This document shows positions 36,790 through 42,937 of a stretch of 43,954 nucleotides of DNA, piece by piece. Source of the DNA: a virus. Every line of letters begins with the position of its first letter. The first letter of the stretch is position 1. The notes beneath the pieces are model-generated. The model was not told where the DNA came from. It did not search any database and saw only the letters and a list, made by a program, of their open reading frames with translations. The stretch is from the IMG/VR virus record IMGVR_UViG_3300043419_002111, positions 1 through 43,954 of that record; one strand, written 5' to 3'. A program made the position numbers and the translations under genes.

Positions 36790-37020
36790 TTAATTAGTGT
36801 TGCTATGTTATGGACAACAATAACCCTATTGCCGTTTGCTTTTATCGTGTCAACTTATATGGAGCATTCGTCAATGCTTTATCCAACTTCGTTACGAGAA
36901 TCATGGGCATGACCCATAATCCTCTGACATCAACTCGTAACGGGTGTGTGCACACAGAGCCGTCAGTGAGAGTGCATTATCCAAGTGAACACTGGATTTT
37001 TCCACAACAACACTAATTAA
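36790..37020 (-). ncRNA. Compact structured RNA candidate (231 nt)
   Basis: A perfect 13-bp helix, TTAATTAGTGTTG (36790-36802) with CAACACTAATTAA (37008-37020), closes the element exactly between tRNA-Asp and tRNA-Ile. Inside are CGTTACGAG/CTCGTAACG (36890-36898/36934-36942, 9 bp), ATGGG/CCCAT, AGCATT/AATGCT and ATCC...GGAT hairpins. There is no credible ORF. I place it on the strand of its neighbours. This is an undescribed stable RNA candidate, analogous in position to T4 RNA C/D. Confidence 0.6.
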
Positions 37021-37094
37021 TGGTACTCTCAAAAGGTAACGCTCCTTTGTCTCTAGGTTATCAGCCCAGTGCTCTACTTTTGAGCTATGAGAGT
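37021..37094 (-). tRNA. tRNA-Ile(GAT), aberrant T- and D-loops
   Basis: Acceptor ACTCTCA/TGAGAGT, D-stem GCTC/GAGC, anticodon stem CTGGG/CCTAG with loop CTGATAA, T-stem AAAGG/CCTTT, CCA encoded. T-loop AGCGTTA and D-loop AAAAGTA lack the usual T-loop/D-loop contact bases. Confidence 0.87.
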
Positions 37095-37098
37095 ATAT

Positions 37099-37173
37099 TG
37101 GTACTCGGTACGGGAATTGAACCCGTCTCTACGACTTGAAAGGCCGTTGATCTAACCGATAATCTAACCGAGT
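37099..37173 (-). tRNA. tRNA-Glu(TTC)
   Basis: Acceptor ACTCGGT/ACCGAGT, anticodon stem ACGGC/GTCGT with loop CTTTCAA, T-loop TTCAATT, CCA encoded. A promoter lies just upstream. Confidence 0.93.
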
Positions 37174-37186
37174 ATAACTTACATCT

Positions 37187-37215
37187 ATTATACCACACTT
37201 TTAATGTGTTGTACA
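37187..37215 (-). promoter_or_regulatory. Phage early-type promoter (copy 11)
   Basis: Minus strand: -35 TGTACA (37210-37215), 17-bp spacer ending TGTGG, -10 TATAAT (37187-37192). It boosts transcription of the second half of the tRNA array. Confidence 0.88.
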
Positions 37216-37225
37216 CTAGTTTTTT

Positions 37226-37301
37226 TGGCGTCGCTGGAGAGATTCGAACTCCCAACCCACGGTGTAGAAGACCGATGCACTATCCATTGTGCTACAGCGA
37301 C
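37226..37301 (-). tRNA. tRNA-Arg(TCT)
   Basis: Acceptor GTCGCTG/CAGCGAC, D-stem GCAC/GTGC, anticodon stem TCGGT/ACCGT with loop CTTCTAC, T-loop TTCGAAT, CCA encoded. Confidence 0.93.
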
Positions 37302-37307
37302 ATTATT

Positions 37308-37391
37308 TGGTGCGACTGACCGGACTCGAACCGGTACGAATAAATCGTCAGATTTTAAGTCTGATGCGGCTACCAATTACGCCACAGTCGC
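37308..37391 (-). tRNA. tRNA-Leu(TAA)
   Basis: Class II with variable arm CGATTTATTCGT. Acceptor GCGACTG/CAGTCGC, anticodon stem TCAGA/TCTGA with loop CTTAAAA, T-loop TTCGAGT, CCA encoded. Confidence 0.93.
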
Positions 37392-37400
37392 ATTATATTT

Positions 37401-37478
37401 TGGAGGTGCGAGTCAGATTTGAACTGACGGTTTTACGGGTTTGCAATCCGTTGCCTTGGACCACTCGGCCACCGCACC
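37401..37478 (-). tRNA. tRNA-Cys(GCA)
   Basis: Acceptor GGTGCGG/TCGCACC with discriminator T, which is diagnostic of Cys; anticodon loop TTGCAAA; T-loop TTCAAAT; CCA encoded. Confidence 0.9.
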
Positions 37479-37488
37479 ATAAATTAAT

Positions 37489-37562
37489 TGGTCTCCGCGG
37501 AAGGAATCGAACCTTCTCCTCGAGTATCCAAGACTCGTCGACTACCATTATCCTACACAGAG
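37489..37562 (-). tRNA. tRNA-Pro(TGG), second copy
   Basis: Acceptor CTCTGTG/CGCGGAG, anticodon stem CGAGT/ACTCG with loop CTTGGAT, T-loop TTCGATT, CCA encoded. It is clearly not a recent copy of the first Pro tRNA. Confidence 0.88.
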
Positions 37563-37570
37563 ATTAAATT

Positions 37571-37645
37571 TGGTGGAGCTGTGGAGACTCGAACTCCAAT
37601 TCTCGACGTGCAAAGCCGATGTAATTCCCTCTATACTACAACCCC
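37571..37645 (-). tRNA. tRNA-Ala(TGC)
   Basis: Acceptor GGGGTTG/CAGCTCC, with a G-T pair at the third position and another wobble at position 5; anticodon stem TCGGC/GTCGA with loop TTTGCAC; T-loop TTCGAGT; CCA encoded. Confidence 0.9.
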
Positions 37646-37650
37646 AAATT

Positions 37651-37741
37651 TGGTGGTGAATGCAGGATTCGAACCTGCGGACCGTTTAACACGATCTTTT
37701 GTTTAGCAAACAAACGCAATAAGCCTCTCTGCCAATTCACC
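37651..37741 (-). tRNA. tRNA-Ser(GCT)
   Basis: Class II with a long variable arm. Acceptor GGTGAAT/ATTCACC, anticodon stem TTTGT/ACAAA with loop TTGCTAA, T-loop TTCGAAT, CCA encoded. Confidence 0.93.
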
Positions 37742-37749
37742 ATTTTTAA

Positions 37750-37831
37750 GTACACTTACCAGAATCGAACTGGTGACCGGAAAGCTATCCAGCTATGTTC
37801 CACATAAACGCCTAGCCTCAGCGTCAGTGCA
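37750..37831 (-). tRNA. tRNA-Ser(GGA), no encoded CCA
   Basis: Class II. D-arm with GG, anticodon loop GTGGAAC, T-arm ACCAG/CTGGT with loop TTCGATT. The acceptor is irregular and the 3' end reads CTTAAAA instead of CCA; it is flanked by a palindrome (TTTTTAAGTACAC and GTGCACTTAAAAA). It may need host CCA addition or be decaying. Confidence 0.65.
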
Positions 37832-37839
37832 CTTAAAAA

Positions 37840-37931
37840 TGGTGGAAGCGGTGAGATTCGAACTCACGGACCGCGCTAACGATCGTCTGTTTTCAAGACA
37901 GGTGCAATAAACCGGGCTCTGCCACGCTTCC
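37840..37931 (-). tRNA. tRNA-Ser(TGA)
   Basis: Class II with long variable arm. Acceptor GGAAGCG/CGCTTCC, anticodon stem CCTGT/ACAGA with loop CTTGAAA, T-loop TTCGAAT, CCA encoded. Confidence 0.92.
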
Positions 37932-37985
37932 AAATTGCTGCAAATTTTTAAAGAACATTTGATCTTACGATCTGATTGAGGTATG

Positions 37986-38014
37986 ATTATACCACAACCG
38001 TTTTACTTTGTACA
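37986..38014 (-). promoter_or_regulatory. Phage early-type promoter (copy 12)
   Basis: Minus strand: -35 TGTACA (38009-38014), 17-bp spacer ending TGTGG, -10 TATAAT (37986-37991). It starts the tRNA-Ser(TGA) end of the array. Confidence 0.88.
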
Positions 38015-38043
38015 TAGTTTTTTCAAACTATTTTCAAATATTT

Positions 38044-38117
38044 TGGCGGGGCTAGCAGGATTCGCACCTACGATAGTTGAGTCAAAGTCAACTGTGTTAC
38101 TGCTACACTATAGCCCT
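38044..38117 (-). tRNA. tRNA-Gln(TTG)
   Basis: Acceptor AGGGCTA/TAGCCCC (first pair A-C), D-stem GTGT/ACAC with loop AGCAGTA (no GG), anticodon stem GTTGA/TCAAC with loop CTTTGAC, T-loop TGCGAAT, CCA encoded. First tRNA of the array. Confidence 0.88.
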
Positions 38118-38168
38118 ACAATTTTTTCAGTAGAAGATTACGAGTAACCTTTTGCTGAAAGAACTGCA

Positions 38169-38197
38169 ATTATACCATACTTTCATTAGTTTGTACA
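38169..38197 (-). promoter_or_regulatory. Phage early-type promoter (copy 13)
   Basis: Minus strand: -35 TGTACA (38192-38197), 17-bp spacer ending TATGG, -10 TATAAT (38169-38174). It is one of three promoters stacked before the tRNA array. Confidence 0.85.
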
Positions 38198-38256
38198 TAG
38201 TAGTTGACTAATTTAGTAGACTATCTACAGTGTAACTTTGCTGCTGAATTACATTC

Positions 38257-38285
38257 ATTATACCCTGAATTTTGGGTTTTGTACA
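38257..38285 (-). promoter_or_regulatory. Phage early-type promoter (copy 14)
   Basis: Minus strand: -35 TGTACA (38280-38285), 17-bp spacer ending CAGGG, -10 TATAAT (38257-38262). It is the outermost promoter of the tRNA array. Confidence 0.83.
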
Positions 38286-38289
38286 CAGT

Positions 38290-38312
38290 AGTCTACCGTT
38301 TTAGTAGACTAA
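38290..38312. promoter_or_regulatory. Operator-like palindrome at the tRNA-array promoter
   Basis: TAGTCTAC, a 7-nt gap (CGTTTTA) and GTAGACTA form a perfect 8-bp inverted repeat five bases upstream of the -35 box. Related half-sites occur upstream of copy 13 (around 38200-38225) and of copy 2 (9192-9210). Confidence 0.55.
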
Positions 38313-38332
38313 TACTTTTGTTTTCAGATATG

Positions 38333-38366
38333 AAAAAAGCCTCAGATCTTTTAGGTCTGAGGCTTT
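38333..38366 (-). terminator. Terminator before the tRNA-array promoters
   Basis: Minus strand: AAAGCCTCAGA and TCTGAGGCTTT form an 11-bp stem, followed by TTTTTTCAT. It closes the AhpC/AhpD unit. Confidence 0.9.
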
Positions 38367-38397
38367 AGAGTAAAATCCGTTAGAACTTTTTACTTAC

Positions 38398-38526
38398 TCA
38401 ACCTCCACGACCTCCGCCAATATTCGCGCAGTCATAGCCCATTGACCATGATGATGTGTGTTCAGGGCGTAACGCTACCTGACTAAACGTCATTCTAGGT
38501 TTTTGGGATGTGAGTATTTTGTTCAT
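38398..38526 (-). CDS. Small ORF with Gly-rich tail (42 aa)
   Basis: The ORF MNKILTSQKPRMTFSQVALR continues PEHTSSWSMGYDCANIGGGR-GG. The leader lacks a clear SD and reads TATATATAAATCT just before the ATG, so a leaderless late transcript is possible. It sits between AhpD and the terminator. Codon content looks protein-like but I recognise no family. Confidence 0.4.
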   Translation of the reverse strand: MNKILTSQKPRMTFSQVALRPEHTSSWSMGYDCANIGGGRGG

Positions 38527-38579
38527 AGATTTATATATACAAAAATTTAGTTTAAAATGAGTATTTTTTTAATTTATTT

Positions 38580-39092
38580 TCAACTATTTAATACTTTTGC
38601 TACAGAGTTCATAACAGCAGCGATACGACCGATATCACGTAACTGTTCAACGCTGTAACCTTCTTTCTTTAGTGTTTCGTAGTGTGCTTTAACACAGAAG
38701 TGACACTTACCTACAATACTTGCAGCAAGAGAGAATGCTTCAAAGTTAGACTTAGTGGTACCACCATGACTAGTGATTGCATTCATGCGCAATTGAGCTG
38801 GCAAACCTGTTAGTGATGCATCATCTGCCATCTCAACGTATGGATACCACACATTGTTTTGTGCCATAATACTTGCAGCAGTCATCGCTGACTCTGCATG
38901 AACTGGATTGCTTGCTAACATATGAGCAAGAACCTTGCCATTACCAGTTGCTGCTAATGCTGCTACAGCACAACCATAAGCAACATCTTTGTCTAATGTA
39001 CTACGCTCTAAAACAGCATCAAGATTTAACTTAGTATCTTTAGCGTAGTCTGGCAGTGCTGGTTTAATCGATTCGATAAACGAATAAATCAT
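38580..39092 (-). CDS. ahpD: AhpD-like alkylhydroperoxidase
   Basis: The 170-residue protein is AhpD of the carboxymuconolactone decarboxylase family, which reduces AhpC using its own dithiol. The active-site block GKCHFCVKAHYETLKKEG has C130, C133 and H137, and E118 is in place: the same spacing and numbering as in M. tuberculosis AhpD. NAITSHGGTTKSNFEAFSLA is also typical. The start overlaps the ahpC stop, so the two are coupled, as in bacterial ahpCD operons. A phage copy is unusual. Confidence 0.9.
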   Translation of the reverse strand: MIYSFIESIKPALPDYAKDTKLNLDAVLERSTLDKDVAYGCAVAALAATGNGKVLAHMLASNPVHAESAMTAASIMAQNNVWYPYVEMADDASLTGLPAQLRMNAITSHGGTTKSNFEAFSLAASIVGKCHFCVKAHYETLKKEGYSVEQLRDIGRIAAVMNSVAKVLNS

Positions 39093-39652
39093 TATAGTGT
39101 TTCTCCACCAACTGTACGGTTACATGCACATAATTCACCTGTTTGCAATGCATCAAGAATACGTAATGTTTCCTCTGGTGAACGACCAACATTTAAGTTA
39201 TTTACTGTAACGTGTTGGATAACATTATCAGGATCAACGATGAAGGTAGCACGAAGAGCTGCGCCTGCAGGGTGATAGAACACACCAAGTTGTTCAATTA
39301 AACTAAGATTGTGTGAACCTTCTTCAACAGAATATGAAGGACGTTGTGTATCAGCAAACTGAATATGCTTAATCTTACTTAGATCTTCATGACTACGTTG
39401 CCATGCAAGTTTACAGAATTCATTATCTGTAGAACCAGTCAATAGAACTGCATCGCGATCTGCAAAGTCTTGGAATAGTTTATCGTAAGCTACGATCTCC
39501 GTAGGACACACGAACGTGAAATCCTTAGGATAGTACACAATAACTTTCCACTTACCAGCAAATGATTCATCTGTAATAGTGAAGAAGTCATCTTTGCCAG
39601 GATTTATACCAGTCACTGCAAATTTTTCTAATTTTTGTCCAACTGTTTTCAT
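39092..39652 (-). CDS. ahpC: AhpC-type peroxiredoxin
   Basis: The 186-residue protein is a 2-Cys peroxiredoxin that reduces hydrogen peroxide and organic peroxides. FVCPTEIVAYDKLFQDF contains the peroxidatic C49; GELCACNRT contains the resolving C175, with a further C177; HPAGAALRATFIVDPDNVIQ and NNLNVGRSPEETLRILDALQ are conserved. Length equals bacterial AhpC (187 aa). AAAGGA lies upstream of the ATG. The 120-bp leader lacks the phage promoter pattern but has a Fur-box-like palindrome, so it may have arrived as a host cassette. Confidence 0.92.
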   Translation of the reverse strand: MKTVGQKLEKFAVTGINPGKDDFFTITDESFAGKWKVIVYYPKDFTFVCPTEIVAYDKLFQDFADRDAVLLTGSTDNEFCKLAWQRSHEDLSKIKHIQFADTQRPSYSVEEGSHNLSLIEQLGVFYHPAGAALRATFIVDPDNVIQHVTVNNLNVGRSPEETLRILDALQTGELCACNRTVGGETL

Positions 39653-39745
39653 AATACGTTTCCTTTATTGATTATGTGTATTGATTAATTTTCTTAATCC
39701 AGAATTATATATCTCTGGAAGCGCTATTACGAGAAATAATTATTT

Positions 39746-39759
39746 TAATGATCATTATC
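39746..39759 (-). promoter_or_regulatory. Fur-box-like palindrome upstream of ahpC
   Basis: The minus strand reads GATAATGATCATTA, with the 12-bp perfect palindrome TAATGATCATTA. It matches the Fur consensus GATAATGATAATCATTATC at about 14 of 19 positions when extended. A second inverted repeat, TCCAGA/TCTGGA, flanks a TATAAT at about 39699-39720. Regulator binding is inference. Confidence 0.45.
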
Positions 39760-39773
39760 AATTTTTTTAATAA

Positions 39774-40328
39774 TCAAATAACTTTAACTTTGTATTTTTC
39801 TTTGTCTTTAGTCATCTCTTTTGGGTTGCACATCTTCATGAGCAATTGACCAGCAGGAATAACTGACAACACCAACATCTCAGGTTTATCACCTAATTTC
39901 AATGGTTTAGTTGGTCTATCCATAAATTTCCAAAAAGCAAAGTAGTGCAAATGACCGTTATTAAACGATTCTAAGTATTGCATATATTTGTTTGTGTGCA
40001 ACCAAAAGATGTCTTCATGTAACACCTTATTGTCAATACACCAAATCACTTGTTCAGGATCTTTGCGAAAGCGAAAGTCGTGTTTACGTGCTTCTGTAGA
40101 TGGCAAGATATAGTCTTTGCCAGAATTGCGGACAATCTCATCTGCGAATTCGCAATCGATATCTAAACAACGCTCTTCACGAGTACGTTTTTTGCCATTG
40201 TTGTCTTTATAAGACGATAGCTTTTTCTCTCGTGCATCGAGATACAGCTCATCAACTGCAAAAGTTGTATTAAGATTGATATCGCTTAGCGCGTTTAAAA
40301 TAAATTTTGAATTAGGATCACTGTGCAT
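39774..40328 (-). CDS. Phage protein of unknown function
   Basis: From the ATG at 40328 the product is 184 aa (MHSDPNSKFILNALSDINLN). Segments include TREERCLDIDCEFADEIVRN, KHDFRFRKDPEQVIWCIDNK and EDIFWLHTNKYMQYLESFNN, then HLHYFAFWKF. An early D/E-x-D-x-E and a later D-x-K could mark a nuclease-like fold, but I cannot assign a family. It overlaps the upstream gene by 11 bp and is in the same unit as the two-TM protein. Confidence 0.7.
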   Translation of the reverse strand: MHSDPNSKFILNALSDINLNTTFAVDELYLDAREKKLSSYKDNNGKKRTREERCLDIDCEFADEIVRNSGKDYILPSTEARKHDFRFRKDPEQVIWCIDNKVLHEDIFWLHTNKYMQYLESFNNGHLHYFAFWKFMDRPTKPLKLGDKPEMLVLSVIPAGQLLMKMCNPKEMTKDKEKYKVKVI

Positions 40329-40572
40329 AAAATAAGAAGTATTTGACAAAGACAAAAAGAATTGCAGCAATTACGGCATAACGCAATACAACCATTATTG
40401 GTTTAATGAATATCACTAAAAGCAAAATGACAAAAAGTGTGGTGAAACCACTAAAGTCCATTTGAATAACATCATCAAATGCTTTAGACCAACCATCTGC
40501 TTCGACCGTAATTTGTGTTTGAGTCTGTTCAGATGGTTGTTGTTTTGGTTCCTGTGTTACTTCAATAGCCAT
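40318..40572 (-). CDS. Small membrane protein with two TM helices
   Basis: From the ATG at 40572 the product is 84 aa (MAIEVTQEPKQQPSEQTQTQ). After a polar, Gln-rich N-terminus come DDVIQMDFSGFTTLFVILLL and a second hydrophobic helix (VLRYAVIAAILFVFVKYFLF). It is about 30 bp downstream of a promoter. Function unknown. Confidence 0.7.
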   Translation of the reverse strand: MAIEVTQEPKQQPSEQTQTQITVEADGWSKAFDDVIQMDFSGFTTLFVILLLVIFIKPIMVVLRYAVIAAILFVFVKYFLFYAQ

Positions 40573-40605
40573 AGTATATCTCGCTTTTTGATTGTCTATG
40601 GATAT

Positions 40606-40634
40606 ATTATACCACATTTTTTGCTCGTTGTACA
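40606..40634 (-). promoter_or_regulatory. Phage early-type promoter (copy 15)
   Basis: Minus strand: -35 TGTACA (40629-40634), 17-bp spacer ending TGTGG, -10 TATAAT (40606-40611). It drives the two-TM gene and could also read through to ahpC/ahpD. Confidence 0.88.
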
Positions 40635-40672
40635 TAGGCCTAAAGTTCTAACCCCCATATAGGGGCCAGAGC

Positions 40673-41401
40673 TCACTGGAGAGTCTTGGAGATGATTACT
40701 GCATCACCACGTGCAATTGCATCTTCTACACGTTTCTTAACGACTGGGTCGCTTATGGTGTGATGGGGAAGTTCATTTGCACGCTGGCTAAGTGTCTTCT
40801 TTTCTTCTGGAATTGGTGTGACTACATTAGGTGTCATATTGTCTAAACGATCTCGTTCAAGTTGAGATTTTTTCTCTGCAGCTTTTTCTTTACGCTTCTC
40901 AATACGTTGTGCTTGTTGCACTAATTTATTGTTGTCTGTATAGTCATAAACTAAACGAACATACACGCGATAGCCACGACCTTCGCGACGTACTTCAATC
41001 TTATCACGCTTAAAACCTACGATCAAAGTGCTATCAACTTTAGATTTTGTAACACGTTTAGTTGCACGTTCAACATCATCGATATCTGTACCATTACCTT
41101 CTTCGGCAATCATGGTTTCGGTATCCATTTGGATTCTATTGTTTACTTGAGATGCGAGTTGAGCTTTTGCTGCTAGCATTGCTTTATCAATAGCGAATTG
41201 ATAATCAGCAGAATATTCAGTTGCAGTTGCAAAGATGTGTGAACCATCGTTTGCTAAATGCATTGTAAACCATTCGGGTGCCATTGCAAGATCTACTTTA
41301 TCAGATCCTTGTACCCAATCTGCTTTCTTTTCGACGAGTGATGTAGTGCCACAACCTGTCAATGCTGCGGCAATCATTGCTGCTAAAATAACCTTCTTCA
41401 T
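40673..41401 (-). CDS. LPP20-like lipoprotein
   Basis: From the ATG at 41401 the product is 242 aa with a lipoprotein signal (MKKVILAAMIAAALTGCGTT; lipobox LTGC). APEWFTMHLANDGSHIFATA and QFAIDKAMLAAKAQLASQVN fit the LPP20 domain found in outer-membrane lipoproteins. A basic coiled region (IEKRKEKAAEKKSQLERDRL) and a conserved-looking C-terminus follow. It is coupled to the upstream exported protein and should be delivered to the envelope. Confidence 0.8.
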   Translation of the reverse strand: MKKVILAAMIAAALTGCGTTSLVEKKADWVQGSDKVDLAMAPEWFTMHLANDGSHIFATATEYSADYQFAIDKAMLAAKAQLASQVNNRIQMDTETMIAEEGNGTDIDDVERATKRVTKSKVDSTLIVGFKRDKIEVRREGRGYRVYVRLVYDYTDNNKLVQQAQRIEKRKEKAAEKKSQLERDRLDNMTPNVVTPIPEEKKTLSQRANELPHHTISDPVVKKRVEDAIARGDAVIISKTLQ

Positions 41402-41411
41402 AATATAGTCC

Positions 41412-42152
41412 TTACTGTTCAATAACAAGGTTGCGACGTACGATACGTCTATCTTTGATCGGAATGGAAAGTAATTTCGCATTCAGATCGTTCACTTCAT
41501 AATCTCGCATCAGTTTTAAATCTGCATTCGAGAATATGAATACTAACGACTCATCAAATCTTCCTGCTTGAGCCCTAATTCTATATCCTTCTGTTGGTAC
41601 AGTCAATTCATTTGCAACATGATTGTTTGTACCTACAAAAGTTGGCCATATCATAGTGGCCTTTTTACCTTCCATATGAAAGATGTAGACTTTAGATGGT
41701 TGATTTGTTGCCATCTTAAATTGCATCAATTCGCCAGATTTATACATGAATCGACCATCAACGTAAGCGTCAATCGAAGGACGATCGTTTGAAACTTGCA
41801 CGCTTACATCTACTGTACAAACTTTCTTACCCATAAATTCTGTGATACGTTGTTTGCGTTCGCTGATAGACTTTACGTATGAGTCTGTCATAGAGAACAC
41901 AGCTTTATCAGTGGCACACGTTACTTTATTCTTACGTTCAGTGCATTGATTAAATTCATCAATGTAAATGTTCTCACCCAAAACAGAACGAATGGCACTG
42001 ATCCTAGCTAGTGTCTCCGCTCTTTCACAAGCGTAGTTCTCACTAACGTCTGGACCGAAGTGCCATTCGCCTGTGCCTGTTGCTGCCGTTGACGTATTCA
42101 TCGCCAACGAAAATAACATGCTAATTAAACTAATCGGTAGTGTGTCCGTCAT
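41412..42152 (-). CDS. Exported protein with DUF4384-like domain
   Basis: The 246-residue product has a hydrophobic N-terminal signal (MTDTLPISLISMLFSLAMNT). The middle (ENYACERAETLARISAIRSV) resembles the LPP20/FlgO-type start, and RFMYKSGELMQFKMATNQPS, KVYIFHMEGKKATMIWPTFV is typical of DUF4384 domains. In bacteria, such proteins pair with LPP20 lipoproteins in cell-envelope assemblies; here the next gene is LPP20-like. Cysteines C42, C69, C79 and C112 could form disulfides. First gene of its unit, next to a promoter. Confidence 0.75.
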   Translation of the reverse strand: MTDTLPISLISMLFSLAMNTSTAATGTGEWHFGPDVSENYACERAETLARISAIRSVLGENIYIDEFNQCTERKNKVTCATDKAVFSMTDSYVKSISERKQRITEFMGKKVCTVDVSVQVSNDRPSIDAYVDGRFMYKSGELMQFKMATNQPSKVYIFHMEGKKATMIWPTFVGTNNHVANELTVPTEGYRIRAQAGRFDESLVFIFSNADLKLMRDYEVNDLNAKLLSIPIKDRRIVRRNLVIEQ

Positions 42153-42184
42153 CTTGTGCAGTAAATATCTCTTCGTTTAGAGAT

Positions 42185-42213
42185 ATTATACCACACTTTT
42201 CGACATTTGTAAA
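42185..42213 (-). promoter_or_regulatory. Phage early-type promoter (copy 16)
   Basis: Minus strand: -35 TTTACA (42208-42213), 17-bp spacer ending TGTGG, -10 TATAAT (42185-42190). It drives the DUF4384/LPP20 pair. Confidence 0.85.
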
Positions 42214-42250
42214 CTGGCTCATAACATGCTGAAAACATGTTAGAACTGAC

Positions 42251-42937
42251 TCACTTTTTAGGTGCAAGGTTTTTTCTTGTAGTTTTGGTTGGTTGTTTTG
42301 CTGCAGGTTGTTTTGCTGCGGGTTTCTTAGCAGCAGGTTTACTTTGTAGTTTTTCATGTTCTTTGGCCAATTTCTCAAATTTCTTTTGACGCTCAGTTAG
42401 ACGCTTCAATACTTCTTCGCCATCCATCCAAATGTCTTTATTGTCTAACAATGATGCAATCTCAGGAGCGTGTAAGAAACCAGCATATACACGATTCAAT
42501 AGATGTTCTGACCACTTACGTTCATGTACAATGTTATCAAACATCTCTCCACCTTTACCAAACGTTGCGCTTGAGTAATTGTGGAACATAAACATAGAAT
42601 GCTCACTTACTTCATAAGTATCAGCACACAAGAAAATCATAGTTGCAGCTGACATACATGCGCCTTCAACTGAACAAATTACGTGTGCATTTGTATCAGC
42701 GATGGCTCGCATAAATTGAATAGCAGTGAATAGATCACCGCCGCAAGAGTTGATGTGAATTTGAATAACATCATTCTCACCAGCATTACGAATCAATTCA
42801 AACCATGCAACATATTCTGTTGGATCTTCGATGCTTCCACTAAGGTAAAAGGAATGAAGTTGATTGATTGGTTTATTAACAAAAGCTTTCTGTAACGAAG
42901 AACTTTGTTGTGTTTGAGTTGGATTATTTCGAGGCAT
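42251..42937 (-). CDS. ClpP-like serine protease
   Basis: From the ATG at 42937 the product is 228 aa. It has the ClpP/crotonase fold: INSCGGDLFTAIQFMRAIAD, then VEGACMSAATMIFLCAD with the catalytic serine S96, and HSMFMFHNYSSATFGKGGEM with H119. About 45 C-terminal residues are Lys/Ala/Pro repeats (KPAAKKPAAKQPAAKQP), probably disordered. T4-type phages carry ClpP-like proteins whose partner unfoldase is unknown; cleavage of a host or scaffold protein is possible. It overlaps the RecB-like gene by 14 bp. Confidence 0.85.
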   Translation of the reverse strand: MPRNNPTQTQQSSSLQKAFVNKPINQLHSFYLSGSIEDPTEYVAWFELIRNAGENDVIQIHINSCGGDLFTAIQFMRAIADTNAHVICSVEGACMSAATMIFLCADTYEVSEHSMFMFHNYSSATFGKGGEMFDNIVHERKWSEHLLNRVYAGFLHAPEIASLLDNKDIWMDGEEVLKRLTERQKKFEKLAKEHEKLQSKPAAKKPAAKQPAAKQPTKTTRKNLAPKK

